The position numbers and the translations under genes are program-made. The notes beneath the pieces were generated by a model. It saw nothing but the letters and a program-made list of their open reading frames with translations, made no database searches and was not told where the DNA came from. From positions 11,346,001 through 11,410,000 of the forward strand of contig NC_003076.8 of assembly GCF_000001735.4 (NCBI RefSeq): 64,000 nt of DNA, written 5' to 3'. This DNA comes from Arabidopsis thaliana (lineage: Eukaryota; Streptophyta; Magnoliopsida; Brassicales; Brassicaceae). Below, in pieces: positions 45,337-56,201 of this stretch (position 1 is the first letter of the stretch; each line of letters starts with the position of its first letter).

Positions 45337-47936
45337 ATGGGTAAAGCTATCCTTGTTTCTCCGTCCTCTTCTTCTTCCGAGAGCGAAACAATGTTAGTTC
45401 GCCACAACTCTCGATTTGCTGAAAACCGAAGAGATGAGGTTCAATCTAGTCGAGCTAATCAGATCGAAATTCCAACGCTGCTAGATGAATCAGATCGGGA
45501 GGGTCCCGATGAAAACCCAGCTGTTCTTCCTGAAGAACATGTAGACTACCTAGATCGATTCGATCCCCTCATCGATCTGGAAGACGCTTATAACGTTCAC
45601 GTGCAATACATAGAGGCTGAAGTTGAGGCGAGGTTACTTCCTATGGAGACCGCTCATTTTGATCTTGATCTGATCGTTGACTGGAACACTGAGATCGCTA
45701 CGAGTAAAAGCCTCTCGACGGATGAGTCTGTTGCGGAACTGTTTGCTCTCTGCGGGTCTGGAGATCGCCCGATCATTTACATGATTCCTGGTGAAGATGA
45801 TCGTCCTTGGAGTCCTCAACGGGGATATGTGTGTTTATATGAGGCCTACTTCAGACAATGCCATCTCTAGTTTCCAATCCCATCTTTAATCATTTCTTTC
45901 CTAACTCGCCGTCGCATGGCAATCTCCCAGCTCACTCCGGCGGCGATCTGCAACTTTGTTGCTGCCTTAACTTTTGGTGTTGAAGAGGGTTATCGGGTGA
46001 ATGTTCGTTGTTTTGAAGAAATGACGACGTTAAAATCCGTTAGGTTGCTTAGATACAGGGTGGTAAACAATCGCCCTAAGTATAACTTCCTTCCTGGCCT
46101 GAAGGTCAGCAATTTCAAGAACTGGGAGGAGTACTATTTCTACGTTATGGTTGATCTTGAATCCCACGAGCGTCCGTTCTCGGGAAGGAACAGGATGGGG
46201 GCACAGGATCCCGGCAGACTTCTCTTAAATAGATTGGACTAAAAAAGTTTCGACTTTGATCACATTCTCATAATTTTTCTGTATATTGCAGCTCGGTACA
46301 AGTCTAGCCCAGAATGTTCTGTTGAGTTTGTAGGAGTTCGAGAGGCGATCTTCCGAGCTCGACGTCGTACGTGGAAAGACATCACGAGGTCGCGAGTCAA
46401 CAACATCATGGGAAAGGTCAGGAAGTCCTTTATTAGCTTCGCCTCAAGACTCCTGAACATGCCGCCTCCTCCTGCTCCCGTTAAAGAAGAGGCTCGTCCT
46501 TCAGACGATGTGGCGGTTCTAGTGATCCCTCCTGCTAACTCCGGCTCTTTTGACGTTGATCAGGTCTCTCGTGAGATCCTAGTCGACCTAGATTCTCAAG
46601 ATAGGACATGTCTTGAAGAGGCTGGAGGTGTTCAAGCTCAAGAGATCGTCGGTGACGATCTAAATCAACCTATTCATGCTCAGGCCGTCAAGCCTGAGGT
46701 TCAAGTTGTCACAAGCGAACAGCCTGCTGAAGTTCAGACTGCCACTTTGGGAGGCGAGAAGGTCGATGTCGACCTGACCAACCTTGATTCAAACAAGGAT
46801 GGCAGTGATGCTGAGATCGGGACTTTGAGAAGATCCCGCGAGGAAAAAGGGAAAGGAGTGGACAATCAGTCCAAGAAGAGATCAGCTTCTGAAGCCGGAC
46901 TAAATGATGAAGCCCCCGCGTCAAAGACTTTCTGTATTTATAGGGGCGAAGCTCTTAACCCTGAATAGTTTACATTCAAGTATACTGGCGACAAATTCCT
47001 CGTACGAGATCGCGAAGCTGCCAGCCATGTCCTGCGCAATCTGATGCTTCCCAGGGTGAGAGAATTCCCCAACCCTGATGAATTGATCCTGAGAGACGAG
47101 TACAAGAAGTTTGTCAGATCGTCATTAGAGGTATGTGCCGATTCCACTGGCGTTCTACTTTTACTCTGTACTACGTTCTAACAAAAATATTATTTCTCCA
47201 GACCGCTGCTTTGGCGAACGACCTTATTGCCACGTACGATCATAAGCAGAGGTTGAAGCTCGCAGACAGGGATGCCTTCGACAACCTGAAGAAATGCACG
47301 GACAAAGCGAAACTCATTTATGCGAGGGACATTAAGGAGATGGCCCCTTTGAAGGATGCTGCGGAGACCCACAAGGTGGAGATAAGCTCGCTGAATGACG
47401 AGGTCGCCACACTTAATGGTCGCAAGGTTGATCTTTTGAAAGAGATCAGTGATCTTCAGATCGCATTTGTCGTGGTGAAAGAGCACGGGGAGAAGGAATG
47501 CAACAGGCTGCAGACTAATCGAGATGCGAAGGTTGCACGCACCACTAGAAAAGCCCAAGCTCGTTTCGACAAGATGAAGGCCTATCTCAACGAGCAAGAG
47601 AACATCGTTAAGCCCAAGGTGGATTCCCACAATCAAGCTTAAGGCGCTGAAGAAGTGGTTGGCATTCTGATGAAGAGAGGTGCGAAGATTGCGACGTCCG
47701 AGCTAGAAGGACTTAATGCTTTAACTCAGAAGGTGAATGACGAGGTCAATGCCTTGAATGTCATCGAGTTCGGGGATGACGACCTGAACATGTCTCCGGA
47801 CCAGCTCGGTTTTTCAAGACAATCCTCTCAAGTTGCTCCTGTGGCAGATCAGCATGGTTCCAGCGTCGATCTCGTCAGCCGAAGTGACATTCGCCACGTT
47901 AGCATCGAGGAGGGTGAAAAGAATCAAACGACCTAA
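45337..47936 (+). pseudogene. Tat-2 antisense extra ORF, PF04195-type gene with coiled coil
   Basis: The start MGKAILVSPSSSSSESE leads to an acidic N-terminus. A region matching the plant 'putative gypsy-type transposon' family (PF04195) follows: DRPWSPQRGYVCLYEAYF, then MAISQLTPAAICNFVAAL. Two introns are likely: one ending TATATTGCAG at 46291, and one at 47131-47201 (GAG|GTATGT to TTTCTCCAG). The last exon encodes a long coiled coil (AALANDLIATYDHKQRLKL, EISSLNDEVATLNGRKVDLLKEI). In-frame stops TAG 45868-45870, TAG 46966-46968 and TAA 47640-47642 break it. Extra ORFs of this kind are known in Tat-lineage elements; their function is unknown. Confidence 0.78.
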
Positions 47937-48420
47937 AGAGGTCGTTTTGTACTTGTATTTATTTTAAAACAATTCGATCGTGGACATGATTTAGGGGCGA
48001 TCTAGATATTTTGGTTTGACCGCGGACCCATTTTGGGGCGGTTAAAAAATACTTATTCAACCGTGGATCCATTTTCGGGGCGGTTTAAATTTAATTTCTG
48101 TTTTCTACGTTTTCCAAAGTCTTTCTTGCTTCATTCGAAACTGATAAAAGGAAAACTGTCATATTTTTTGTTTTTCCTTTTTGAAATTTCCCATTTCTTG
48201 GAAAAGGAAAACGGGAACTTCCAATTGGCAATTAAGTAAATTCTTGGTTTCCCAATTTTGGGAAATTTAAGTTTCTCATCTTTTCTTGTGAAGGAAAAAG
48301 CGAGAATTTCCAGATCACTTTTAAGCAAATTCCCAATTCCATTTTCGTGTTCAGCCCTATAAGTACTTCTTTAGGCATCAACAATTTTCTCATTGGCCTT
48401 TCTTCTTCTTTAGTTGCAAG
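47937..48420 (+). other. spacer and promoter region between the two antisense genes
   Basis: It contains two copies of ACCG(C/T)GGA(C/T)CCATTTT (48019 and 48060), an imperfect palindromic TTTCCCATTTC/GGGAAATTT region, and a TATA box CTATAAGTA at 48357-48365. Confidence 0.55.
48357..48365 (+). promoter_or_regulatory. TATA box for the second antisense gene of Tat-2
   Basis: CTATAAGTA lies 55 bp before the ATG at 48421, giving a short 5' leader if transcription begins some 30 bp downstream. Confidence 0.55.
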
Positions 48421-49249
48421 ATGGAGAGTGCTGGATCCTCCTTCCTTGTTAGCAAAAATGTTCCAACCTTTTCCAATGCTGAAGCGATAGAACGAGGGAT
48501 GCCGTTCTTCAACAACATTCGTGTTCCATGGACCCTTCTGTTCCAGGCGAGGTCAGAGGCAAGACGTGAAGCGGAAGGGTTCCTGTCGTGTGTTGAATCT
48601 AGGTACAAGGAGTATTGCAAGATTGTGAGCTACTATGATGAACGCAAGTCCGACATCGTCCATAAAATGGCCATGTTGGAGTCGCACCCACGCCATTGGA
48701 TCAAAAATAGTTTTCAGTGGTTGGCTCCCATGCCGGATGTCCTATTGTCATACTGCAATGATTGTGCCCAGGATGCCGTTGTCGCCTCGAAAGAGAAGAA
48801 TCCCACAATTATTGCTGATGGAGACTTCATTCCCAGACCGCCTCCTTTGTTCTATCTTGGATTGGCTGCTTCCGACGCCAAGACCACCGTGTGTCAGAAC
48901 TTCATTAACCAGGTGAGAACTGTTTTAATTTATCGTTTGGTTTTGGAGTGATTCTTATAACTTCGTTGTTTTGGCTCTTCAGGTCGGATTTATGCACCAA
49001 GATCAGTGCCGCGAGCTGCAGTACTTCCGGACTAAGAAACGAAAGGTGGATTCCCGCCTCGAGGAGCTTGAAGCTCTGATCACTAAGCTGAAGGCGAAGC
49101 GAAGAAGGATCGTCACTCGTCTGGATGAAGTCGAACAGACGATCAGAGCGCTGGAAATTCGCTCAGAGGATTGGGAGAAAGTTGGTCTTCAGCTGGTGTG
49201 GCCTATGCCAGATCGCCTTCTCAGGGACAACCGCGTTGTTTTCGAATAG
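48421..49249 (+). CDS. Tat-2 second antisense gene: intact two-exon, 252-aa coiled-coil protein of unknown function
   Basis: Exon 1 (48421-48912) and exon 2 (48983-49249) join in frame across a 70-nt intron (CAG|GTGAGA to CTTCAG|GT), giving 252 residues with no stop. The start ATG is in a good context (AAGATGG) and has a TATA box 55 bp upstream. The N-terminal 160 residues are mixed and contain PHRHW-like LESHPRHWIKNSFQWL and IPRPPPLFYLGLAASD. Residues from about 176 to 225 are highly charged with heptad spacing (RTKKRKVDSRLEELEAL, AKRRRIVTRLDEVEQTI), a basic coiled coil. I do not recognise a known family. It is the only undamaged transposon gene with spliced structure here, which suggests recent function or capture of a host gene. 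Confidence 0.7.
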
Positions 49250-50285
49250 GGCGATCTGATGCTTTATCTGGCCTGTAGCTCGCCTGAATGCTGTGAAATG
49301 TTCTCTTATCATGCCTTTGTCGTGATAGAAGATGATCCTTAGTGGCATTCAGATCGTTTTTCCTTCTGTTTTTTATCGAATAAACGCCCTTATGATGGCT
49401 ACCGATCTTGTTTGATCGTTTTAATTCTTTTCGAATAAGCGTTTTTGTAATGATTACCGATTTTGTTTGATCGTTTATTAATATCATATGATTTTGCTTC
49501 ACAAGTTTAATTATTTTGCGTGCGATCTTCGAGATCGGCTTTTGAGTGACTTAAGTTTTGAAGTAACTCAATTTTTTCTGTCTAAGTTCGAACTAGATGT
49601 TAAGTGCGAGACTTAGCTCGGCTTTTTCAATGATGAAAGTATTCAGCGTGTACTGGACACGAGACGTCTCTCGGCTTATGTCCAATAGGCCTATGTATAA
49701 TTTAAAGAGGGAGTTCTGGGCTCTGTTTTAAGAATAAGTGAGGCAGACTCAGCATATTAATGGGGAGCGAGATGCTGGGCTCGGCTTACTCCCCGTAGAG
49801 CATCTGTTCGGTAGATCGCGAAGTACAAGGTTCAGCTTATCTTTCGATCCAAACCAGAGCTTAAGTGCGAGAAAACTGGTCTTGGCTATCCTTATTAGAA
49901 AATTAAGTTTCTAATAAGGTGTGGATTATTTCACCACTGCATCCATGTGAGACGCACATCAAACACCTGGCCAGGGCGCCGAGAGTTGACTTGTTAAAGA
50001 TCTTAAAGCAAACTCCGTATTGAGAATACAAACTTTAATTTTATTAAGTATTATAGCTGCATCCTTGAGAATGACTGCCTACGTACCCGGTGAAGGGATC
50101 AAGCCATTCGTTGTTCGTATTACATAAATGAGATTGGAAGGGCGATCTGCATATCTATCTATATATATAAATATATATATTTTTTTGTTCTAAATCTAGT
50201 AGTAGTACCTCTTAAAGTGGACTGCGTTCCATGTATTTTCTACTTCTTCCAGCTTCATGGTCATCAGCAGATAGACTCCCGGGTG
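49250..50285. other. Tat-2 spacer between antisense genes and pol
   Basis: There is no gene. A unit starting TCGAATAA and ending TTTGATCGTTT is duplicated in tandem (49376-49425 and 49431-49480). Near the end is the phrase ACTGCCTACGTACCCGG with AGGGATCAAGCC (about 50074-50105), equivalent to the 71-bp repeats of Tat-1. The sequence is interrupted at 50290 by Ath-E. Confidence 0.6.
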
Positions 50286-50290
50286 AAGTA

Positions 50291-51933
50291 TGATAAGTGT
50301 GTATTTTCAATGTTTTGACCATCCATTTGTCATCACTTTAGCATCATATCATCACTGTTTTATACCATTTCTGATCATTTGACATCACTTTGCATGTTTA
50401 GGATAGTTTTGCATGCATGTTGCATATTTGTGTTGTTTTCAGGTGATTCGGAGCTGGTGACGAGCTAATTGGAAGAAGTGGACCTGATCATGTCAAACCA
50501 CTCGACCCCCAGGTCGAGTAGACGCTTCAGGACCTCAACAGACCACTCGACCCCCTTGTCTTCACCTCCACCACCTGACCATCACTCGATCACGCCACTC
50601 TACCTGGAAGTCGAGTATCACCATCACCACCACTCGACTACATACTCGATGGCGACCTTCAGAGTCTTCTCCATTCCAAACTTAACCAGACACTCGAGCA
50701 CAAGGAAGAAAAGAAGACTCCAGCTTATCACTCGAACTCTCACTCAACCACCTGGGTCGAGTACAGTTCTTAATCCGTCCCAATACTGCGTCATTTTGAG
50801 TATTAGGGTTTTGGAATATTTTGTAATAAGTAGCATGTACTTTACATTTTCGAGAACAAGTTTTTATCTAGGTTTTATTCCGCAAACACTGTGTTCTAGA
50901 CCTTTTGTAATCCGGATTTCTCTTTATCTATTCAGTATTCAGTATTTGTTCTTGATTTTCGTTTCTTGTTGTTCATCCGGTTATCATCTTGCTATTACAG
51001 TGTTGTTATCATGTTTTCATTCTGTTCAACGTTTATGTTCTCTACAATGATGTCTAAGTAGTGAATAGGTTTCTGAGGATGGGTTAGAGTAATGTAGAAT
51101 TCTCAATATGCCAGGTGGTTGAGTTTGATTGATAGATCCTTTCTGGATTAGTTGTTCTTAATGCCTATTGCTTTCTGATCAACTAGAATTTGAGCCCAGA
51201 TATTTCCGCACCCGAAAGGTGTTCGATGAAATGTCTGAACCACTAATTCTAGAGATTCGTGGCCCTGTACCAAGGTATTGGTTGCAGGGAGCGTTTTGGC
51301 TTTAACTTGTTGATTCGTAATGCCTGTTAGGTTGGCTCTCGTCAATGGTGATTGAGTCTGGGACTAGGTTAACTTGAGGGTCTCTGTTGCGGTGGCACTT
51401 AGATTTGGTTAATGAACTTGTTGTCTAGGGATAATTTGTTGAGCATGTCAATCACCTATAAACTGACGAAACGAAACTACTCAATTACCCCATCCTCAGA
51501 AATTCTTTATCTGATTGAATTTATTGTTTACTCTACTATTGTTTACTACATCTTGTCATCTGTTGCTTAGTTTCTGCAATTCTTTCTTGTTACTCGACAT
51601 GATACTCAACCACCCAGTTGTCTGGCAACAGACTGTGCAGTCGAGTATCTTTGTTTCATTTACTGTCTGTTACTCGACCAGTCACTCGACCTCACCCAGT
51701 GCTCTGCAAAGAGCTGTGTTGGTCGAGTGTCTTACTCTTTCTGCTTGATTTTCTGTTTTCTACATGTTCACTCAGGACTGCTAGAACACACCAAAACCTG
51801 TTATTGCTTTGCTTGACTTAGTGACTTCTGATCACATCTTGATTGTTAGCATCACACCCATTTGGATTGACAACCTAAAATACTACAACGATATGATTGG
51901 TGTTTTAGGATAATTGACTAAGAACTATTATCA
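50291..51933 (+). repeat. 5' LTR of Ath-E (1,643 bp)
   Basis: It runs from TGATAAGTGTG to GAACTATTATCA. The left flank is AAGTA and the right flank is the primer binding site. It contains an inverted pair ACTCGACC/GGTCGAGT with a 4-bp spacer (50500-50519) and many further ACTCGA sites. Roughly 5% divergence from the 3' LTR was counted by eye over the first 330 bp, besides a 21-bp deletion. Confidence 0.95.
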
Positions 51934-51936
51934 ATT

Positions 51937-51956
51937 TGGCGTCTTTGCCAATTGGG
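51937..51956 (+). other. primer binding site of Ath-E
   Basis: TGGCGTCTTTGCCAATTGGG starts 3 nt after the 5' LTR. The spacing and TGGCG start fit a tRNA primer site. Confidence 0.75.
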
Positions 51957-52078
51957 TGTTTGTTTGTTACATTTGAGATTTCAGACTTGCTTAGATCAAG
52001 TTCTTTTTCAATTTTCAAAACGGTTGCTAACTGTGTGCTTTTCTTGTTGTCTTTTTGATCCAGGTACACCTCTATTGT

Positions 52079-53303
52079 ATGCAAACTCGATCAACAGGCA
52101 ACCAGAACCTCCTTTTCAATGACAACATCGACTGCATAGCTCACGAACTCAGAGAAAGGAGAAACACAGTCAACCTAATACCACAACAACCACTCGAAAT
52201 GGCTGACGAACATAATCAACAAAATGGCCCTGCCAACATTGGTGCTAGAGATGCACCAAGGAACCATCGTAAGAATTGCCCCACCTGCTATCCTGAACAA
52301 CAACTTCGAGATTAAGAGTGGTCTCATCTCGATGATTTAGGGGAACAAATTCCATGGTCTGCCAATGGAGGATCCACTCGACCACCTTGATGAATTCGAT
52401 AGGCTCTGCAACCTAACAAAGATCAATGGTGTCAGTGAAGACGGATTCAAGCTCCGTTTGTTTCCATTCTCCTTGGGCGATAGAGCACACATCTGGGAGA
52501 AGAATCTGCCCCATGACTCAATCACCACCTGGGATGATTGCAAGAAGGCTTTTCTATCAAAGTTCTTCTCCAACGCCAGAACTGCAAGACTCAGAAATGA
52601 GATCTCTGGCTTTTTACAGAAGGCTGGTGAAATGCTTCTGTGAAGCATGGGAGCGTTTCAAGGGTTATACCAACCAATGCCCTCATCATGGCTTCACTAA
52701 AGCCTCTCTGCTCAGCACTCTATACATGGAGTCCTACCACGCATCAGAATGCTTCTGGATACCGCCTGCAATGGGAATTTCCAGAACAAGGATGTTGAAG
52801 AAGGCTGGGAATTGGTTGAGAACTTAGCTCAATCAGATGGTAATTACAACGAGGACTGTGATAGGACCGTTAGAGGCACATCTGAATTTGATGACAAACA
52901 CAGAAAGGAGATCAAAGCGCTGAATGACAAGCTGGACAGAATTCTCCTTAGCCAGCAGAAGCATGTGCACTTCCTTGTTGATGACGAGCAGTATCAAGTC
53001 CAAGATGGGGAGGGTAACCAGTTGGAAGAAGTTAGCTACATCAACAAAAACCAGGGTGGCTACAAAGGATACAACAACTTCAAAACTAACAACCCGAACC
53101 TCTCCTACCGCAGCACCAACGTTGCTAATCCACAAGACCAAGTCTATCCTCCACAGCAACAACAAGTCCGAACAAACCTTTTGTTCCCTACAACCAAGGT
53201 TTCGTTCCCAAGCAGCAATTCAAGGGGAACTACCAGCCGCAACTACCACCTGGGTTTGCAGCTCAGCAAAAACAAGGTCCTGCTGCTCCTGATGCTGAAA
53301 TGA
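52079..53303 (+). pseudogene. Ath-E gag
   Basis: The start region reads [18 protein letters not shown]. The core is in another frame (52365-52643: [52 protein letters not shown]). A small indel at about 52625 shifts it to [20 protein letters not shown], and a further shift gives the third part (52749-53303, [26 protein letters not shown], followed by a Gln/Asn-rich stretch). The domains match Ath-B gag, with frameshifts breaking it. Confidence 0.85.
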
Positions 53304-54532
53304 AACAGATGGTACAACAGCTGCTACAGGGACAAGCATCTAGCTCCATGGAAATTGCTAAGAAGTTATCTAAATTGCACCACAAGCTGGATTGCAGCTA
53401 CAATTACCTGAATGCCAAAGTGGAGGCATTGAACACCAAAGTCAGATACTTGGAACGCCAATCAGCATCTACCTCTACACCTAAAGTTACAGGACTTCCT
53501 GGGAAGTCAATACAGAATCCAAAGGAGTATGCAACTGCTCACGCCATCACTTTCTGCCATGATCGAGAGCTGCCAACTCGACCTGTCCCTGACTTAATCA
53601 CTAGGGACTGTGATGTTCAAGACGGGGAGGTTTCTACTCAGATTGAATTCTCTGTTGTTGAATTCAACCATTCTGCTGGTTCTCGCCATCTCATTCAATC
53701 TACCTCAGAAGAGAAGGTCGCCATAATCGAGAGAATGGTAAAACGATTCAAACCTACTCCATTACCCTCACGTGCTCTCCCATGGACATTCAGGAAAGCG
53801 TGGATGGAGAGATACAAGTCTGTTGCGGCAAAACAGCTAGACGAGATTGAAGCAGTGATGCCACTAATGGAAGTTCTCAACCTCATTCCTAATCCTTACA
53901 AAGATGTGAGAAATCTGATATTGGAAAGGATCAAGATGTATCACGACTCAGATGATGAATGTGATGCTTCTCCATCTCGAGCTGCTGATAAGAAGATTGT
54001 TCAAGAAAAGTTAGAAGATCCTGGATCTTTTACTCTACCATGTTCCATTGGGGAATTAGCTTTCAGGGATTGCCTGTGCGATCTCAGAGCCTCTGTAAGC
54101 CTAATGCCACTCTCTGTGGCAAGAAGGTTAGAGTTTATTCAGTACAAACCTTGTGACCTGACTTTGATCCTTGCGGATAGATCTTCCAGAAAACCCTTCG
54201 GCATGCTGAAAGATCTACCAGTCATGATTAATGGAGTAGAAGTGCCTACAGACTTCGTGGTGCTGGATATGGAAGTAGAGCATAAGGATCCCTTAATCCT
54301 GGGAAGACCCTTCTTAGCTTCAGTGGGAGCCGTGATAGATGTCAGGAAAGGGAAAATAAGCCTCAACCTTGGAAAGCACATCAAGTTGCAGTTTGGCATC
54401 TACAAAATTGCACAAGGGTCAACAGAAGATGAAAAAAACTCTGAAGACTATAGAGTGATCCCAGGAGAAGGGTATGAGACTAAGAAAGTAAAAGAGCTTA
54501 AAAGAGGTCTAATAAGCAAGAAGAAACTATAG
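53300..54532 (+). CDS. Ath-E gag end and aspartic protease, open 410-codon frame with damaged active site
   Basis: The frame has the end of gag (short coiled coil, [18 protein letters not shown]), a linker, then protease from about residue 230: [13 protein letters not shown], the active site [42 protein letters not shown] and [23 protein letters not shown]. The conserved glycine after Asp-Leu is arginine (a single G-to-A change would do this), so it is probably inactive. The stop TAG is at 54530-54532. No RT follows. Confidence 0.85.
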   Translation: MKQMVQQLLQGQASSSMEIAKKLSKLHHKLDCSYNYLNAKVEALNTKVRYLERQSASTSTPKVTGLPGKSIQNPKEYATAHAITFCHDRELPTRPVPDLITRDCDVQDGEVSTQIEFSVVEFNHSAGSRHLIQSTSEEKVAIIERMVKRFKPTPLPSRALPWTFRKAWMERYKSVAAKQLDEIEAVMPLMEVLNLIPNPYKDVRNLILERIKMYHDSDDECDASPSRAADKKIVQEKLEDPGSFTLPCSIGELAFRDCLCDLRASVSLMPLSVARRLEFIQYKPCDLTLILADRSSRKPFGMLKDLPVMINGVEVPTDFVVLDMEVEHKDPLILGRPFLASVGAVIDVRKGKISLNLGKHIKLQFGIYKIAQGSTEDEKNSEDYRVIPGEGYETKKVKELKRGLISKKKL

Positions 54533-55189
54533 AGAGGAACTTAGGAGTAAGCTGAGTCAGATACAGAAGGAAGCTCAACCTAAAGGCGGGATTAACACTA
54601 TCCCAAAAAAAAAGTTCACTTCAAGATGGTCTGAAGAGATAGATTCCCCTCTAGAAGAGAAAGAAGCCTATTTTGAAGAAAGAGGAATTGAGTGTTCTGC
54701 TGCAGACCTCTCCAGGGAGGACGCTGATTATGATGATGATATTAGAGAGGACTATGCAGACCCTCTCTATCATTCATTTTCTTCTTGATAAGTGTGAGGA
54801 GTCAAGCTAGAGACTTTAAACAAGCTCACTTGGGAGAAAGTCCCATGTGTATCCTTGTAAATAATTTTTACTTTCTTGTTATTTTTGATTTGTTTTAGTT
54901 GTGTTTGTGGTTCTAAGGAAGAAAGGAATAACGTGAAGGTAGAGTAAAAATTCAAAACTTTTACTCTACTGATGGCCTAGAGATCGAGTACATTGGTCGA
55001 GTATGAGTGATGTTTAAAAACCCAAAAAAAAATTTAAATCATCATTTTACTCGACCAACAGAAGCTACAGAATCTTACAAAGAGTTTATCAAGTTTACAG
55101 AAGATTGCAGGATTTCCTGGGGATTTTACAGTGAACAGAGAGCATAGAAGAAAGACAAGAAGACACAGTGTGACCCACCACTGACGCCC
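54533..55189 (+). other. Ath-E post-protease joint and post-pol sequence
   Basis: Frame remnants to about 54780 are followed by AAGTGTGAGGAGTCAAGC, the sequence after integrase in Ath-B. Thus pol is replaced by a direct joint near 54785. The stretch 54940-55190 is non-coding, with ACTCGACC sites. Confidence 0.65.
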
Positions 55190-56130
55190 ATGTCCTCCAT
55201 GCAGCAGACCAAGAGACATGGAATCTCTTCATACCCCATCCCTTCACTCGATCTCCACGCAACCCCATCTTCACCTTACCCACTCGACTTCTTCTCCTTC
55301 ACTCGACCTCGTTTTCTCCTCCATAACCCAATAAACTCGACCCCATCCCTCTTCATTCATCACCACCAACAAACCAAACTCTCATCTCTCTTATCTCAAC
55401 CACTCGACCCCATCCCTCTTGAATCAACGCTCCCTTACCTCCTTTACTCGACCTCGGCATCTCCTCTTCACCATCCTCTTCATATACTCGACCTCAACAC
55501 TCCTCTCCACACACCAAACTTTTCGCAACTCTCTCATCTCTCATCACCGTTCACTGCAATTCAAGTCTTCAAGTGTTTGTTTCCATCACTCGACTTCATC
55601 ATTCTCCAACTTCAACAACTTCACTCGACTCCTCATCATCATCTTCTTCATGGCCTCACCACTCGACCACTCTTCGCCACCACCACCTCTCAATCGTCTC
55701 AATTTCACTCGGCCACAACTCTCTTCGCCTCTCCATCATGACCGCTTGCTCCCTCTCTCCAAGGAAACAACTCGACCTCGCCATTTCATTCACTCGACCT
55801 CTATCACCAAGCCGCCTTCACTACTTCTAGCTCATAACCACTCGACCAAAGTGCCATTGTTCTCTCATCTCTCAAGTCCACTCATCACACGACTTCGCCA
55901 AGTTCACTCGATTCACCGCCAAAGCGACACCACTCGACCGCTCCTCTATTTCCACGGTCAAACCGCAGCTGCTCTCCTCCTCTTCAAGCTCACCACTCGA
56001 CCACCGCCTCACTCTAACCACGAAACTAGCTTCACTCGACCATACAAAATCACTTGATCAACCGAAAGAAAAGAAAAAAAGAAAAAAAATCAAAACCGAC
56101 GGTTTACTCGATCACATCACTCGACCGGTT
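55190..56130 (+). repeat. pyrimidine-rich tract with about twenty ACTCGA(C/T) motifs
   Basis: The plus strand is dominated by C and T, with guanine found largely in the motif CACTCGACC and near variants. Sites were seen near 55246, 55281, 55300, 55335, 55401, 55446, 55486, 55588, 55623, 55661, 55769, 55791, 55839, 55931 and others. Long open frames here (183 and 212 codons) follow from the lack of stop-codon bases and are not taken as genes. It lies just upstream of the env-like ORF. Confidence 0.85.
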
Positions 56131-56201
56131 TGTGTTTTTGGTTTGTTGGGACTAACGTATTAATGTTTATCCTTGAGTTTCATTTGTTTTCAGGTTTCAT
56201 C

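Noticed and set aside
50469..51050. 193-codon frame in the Ath-E 5' LTR (and the matching 133-codon frame in the 3' LTR)
   Set aside because: Lies wholly inside the LTRs, is not the same length in both copies, and shows no domain.
55190..56057. Overlapping open frames of 183, 212 and 85 codons in Ath-E
   Set aside because: Open in several frames at once because the strand lacks G and therefore TAG/TGA. The translations are low-complexity Ser/Thr/His/Pro without domain features.
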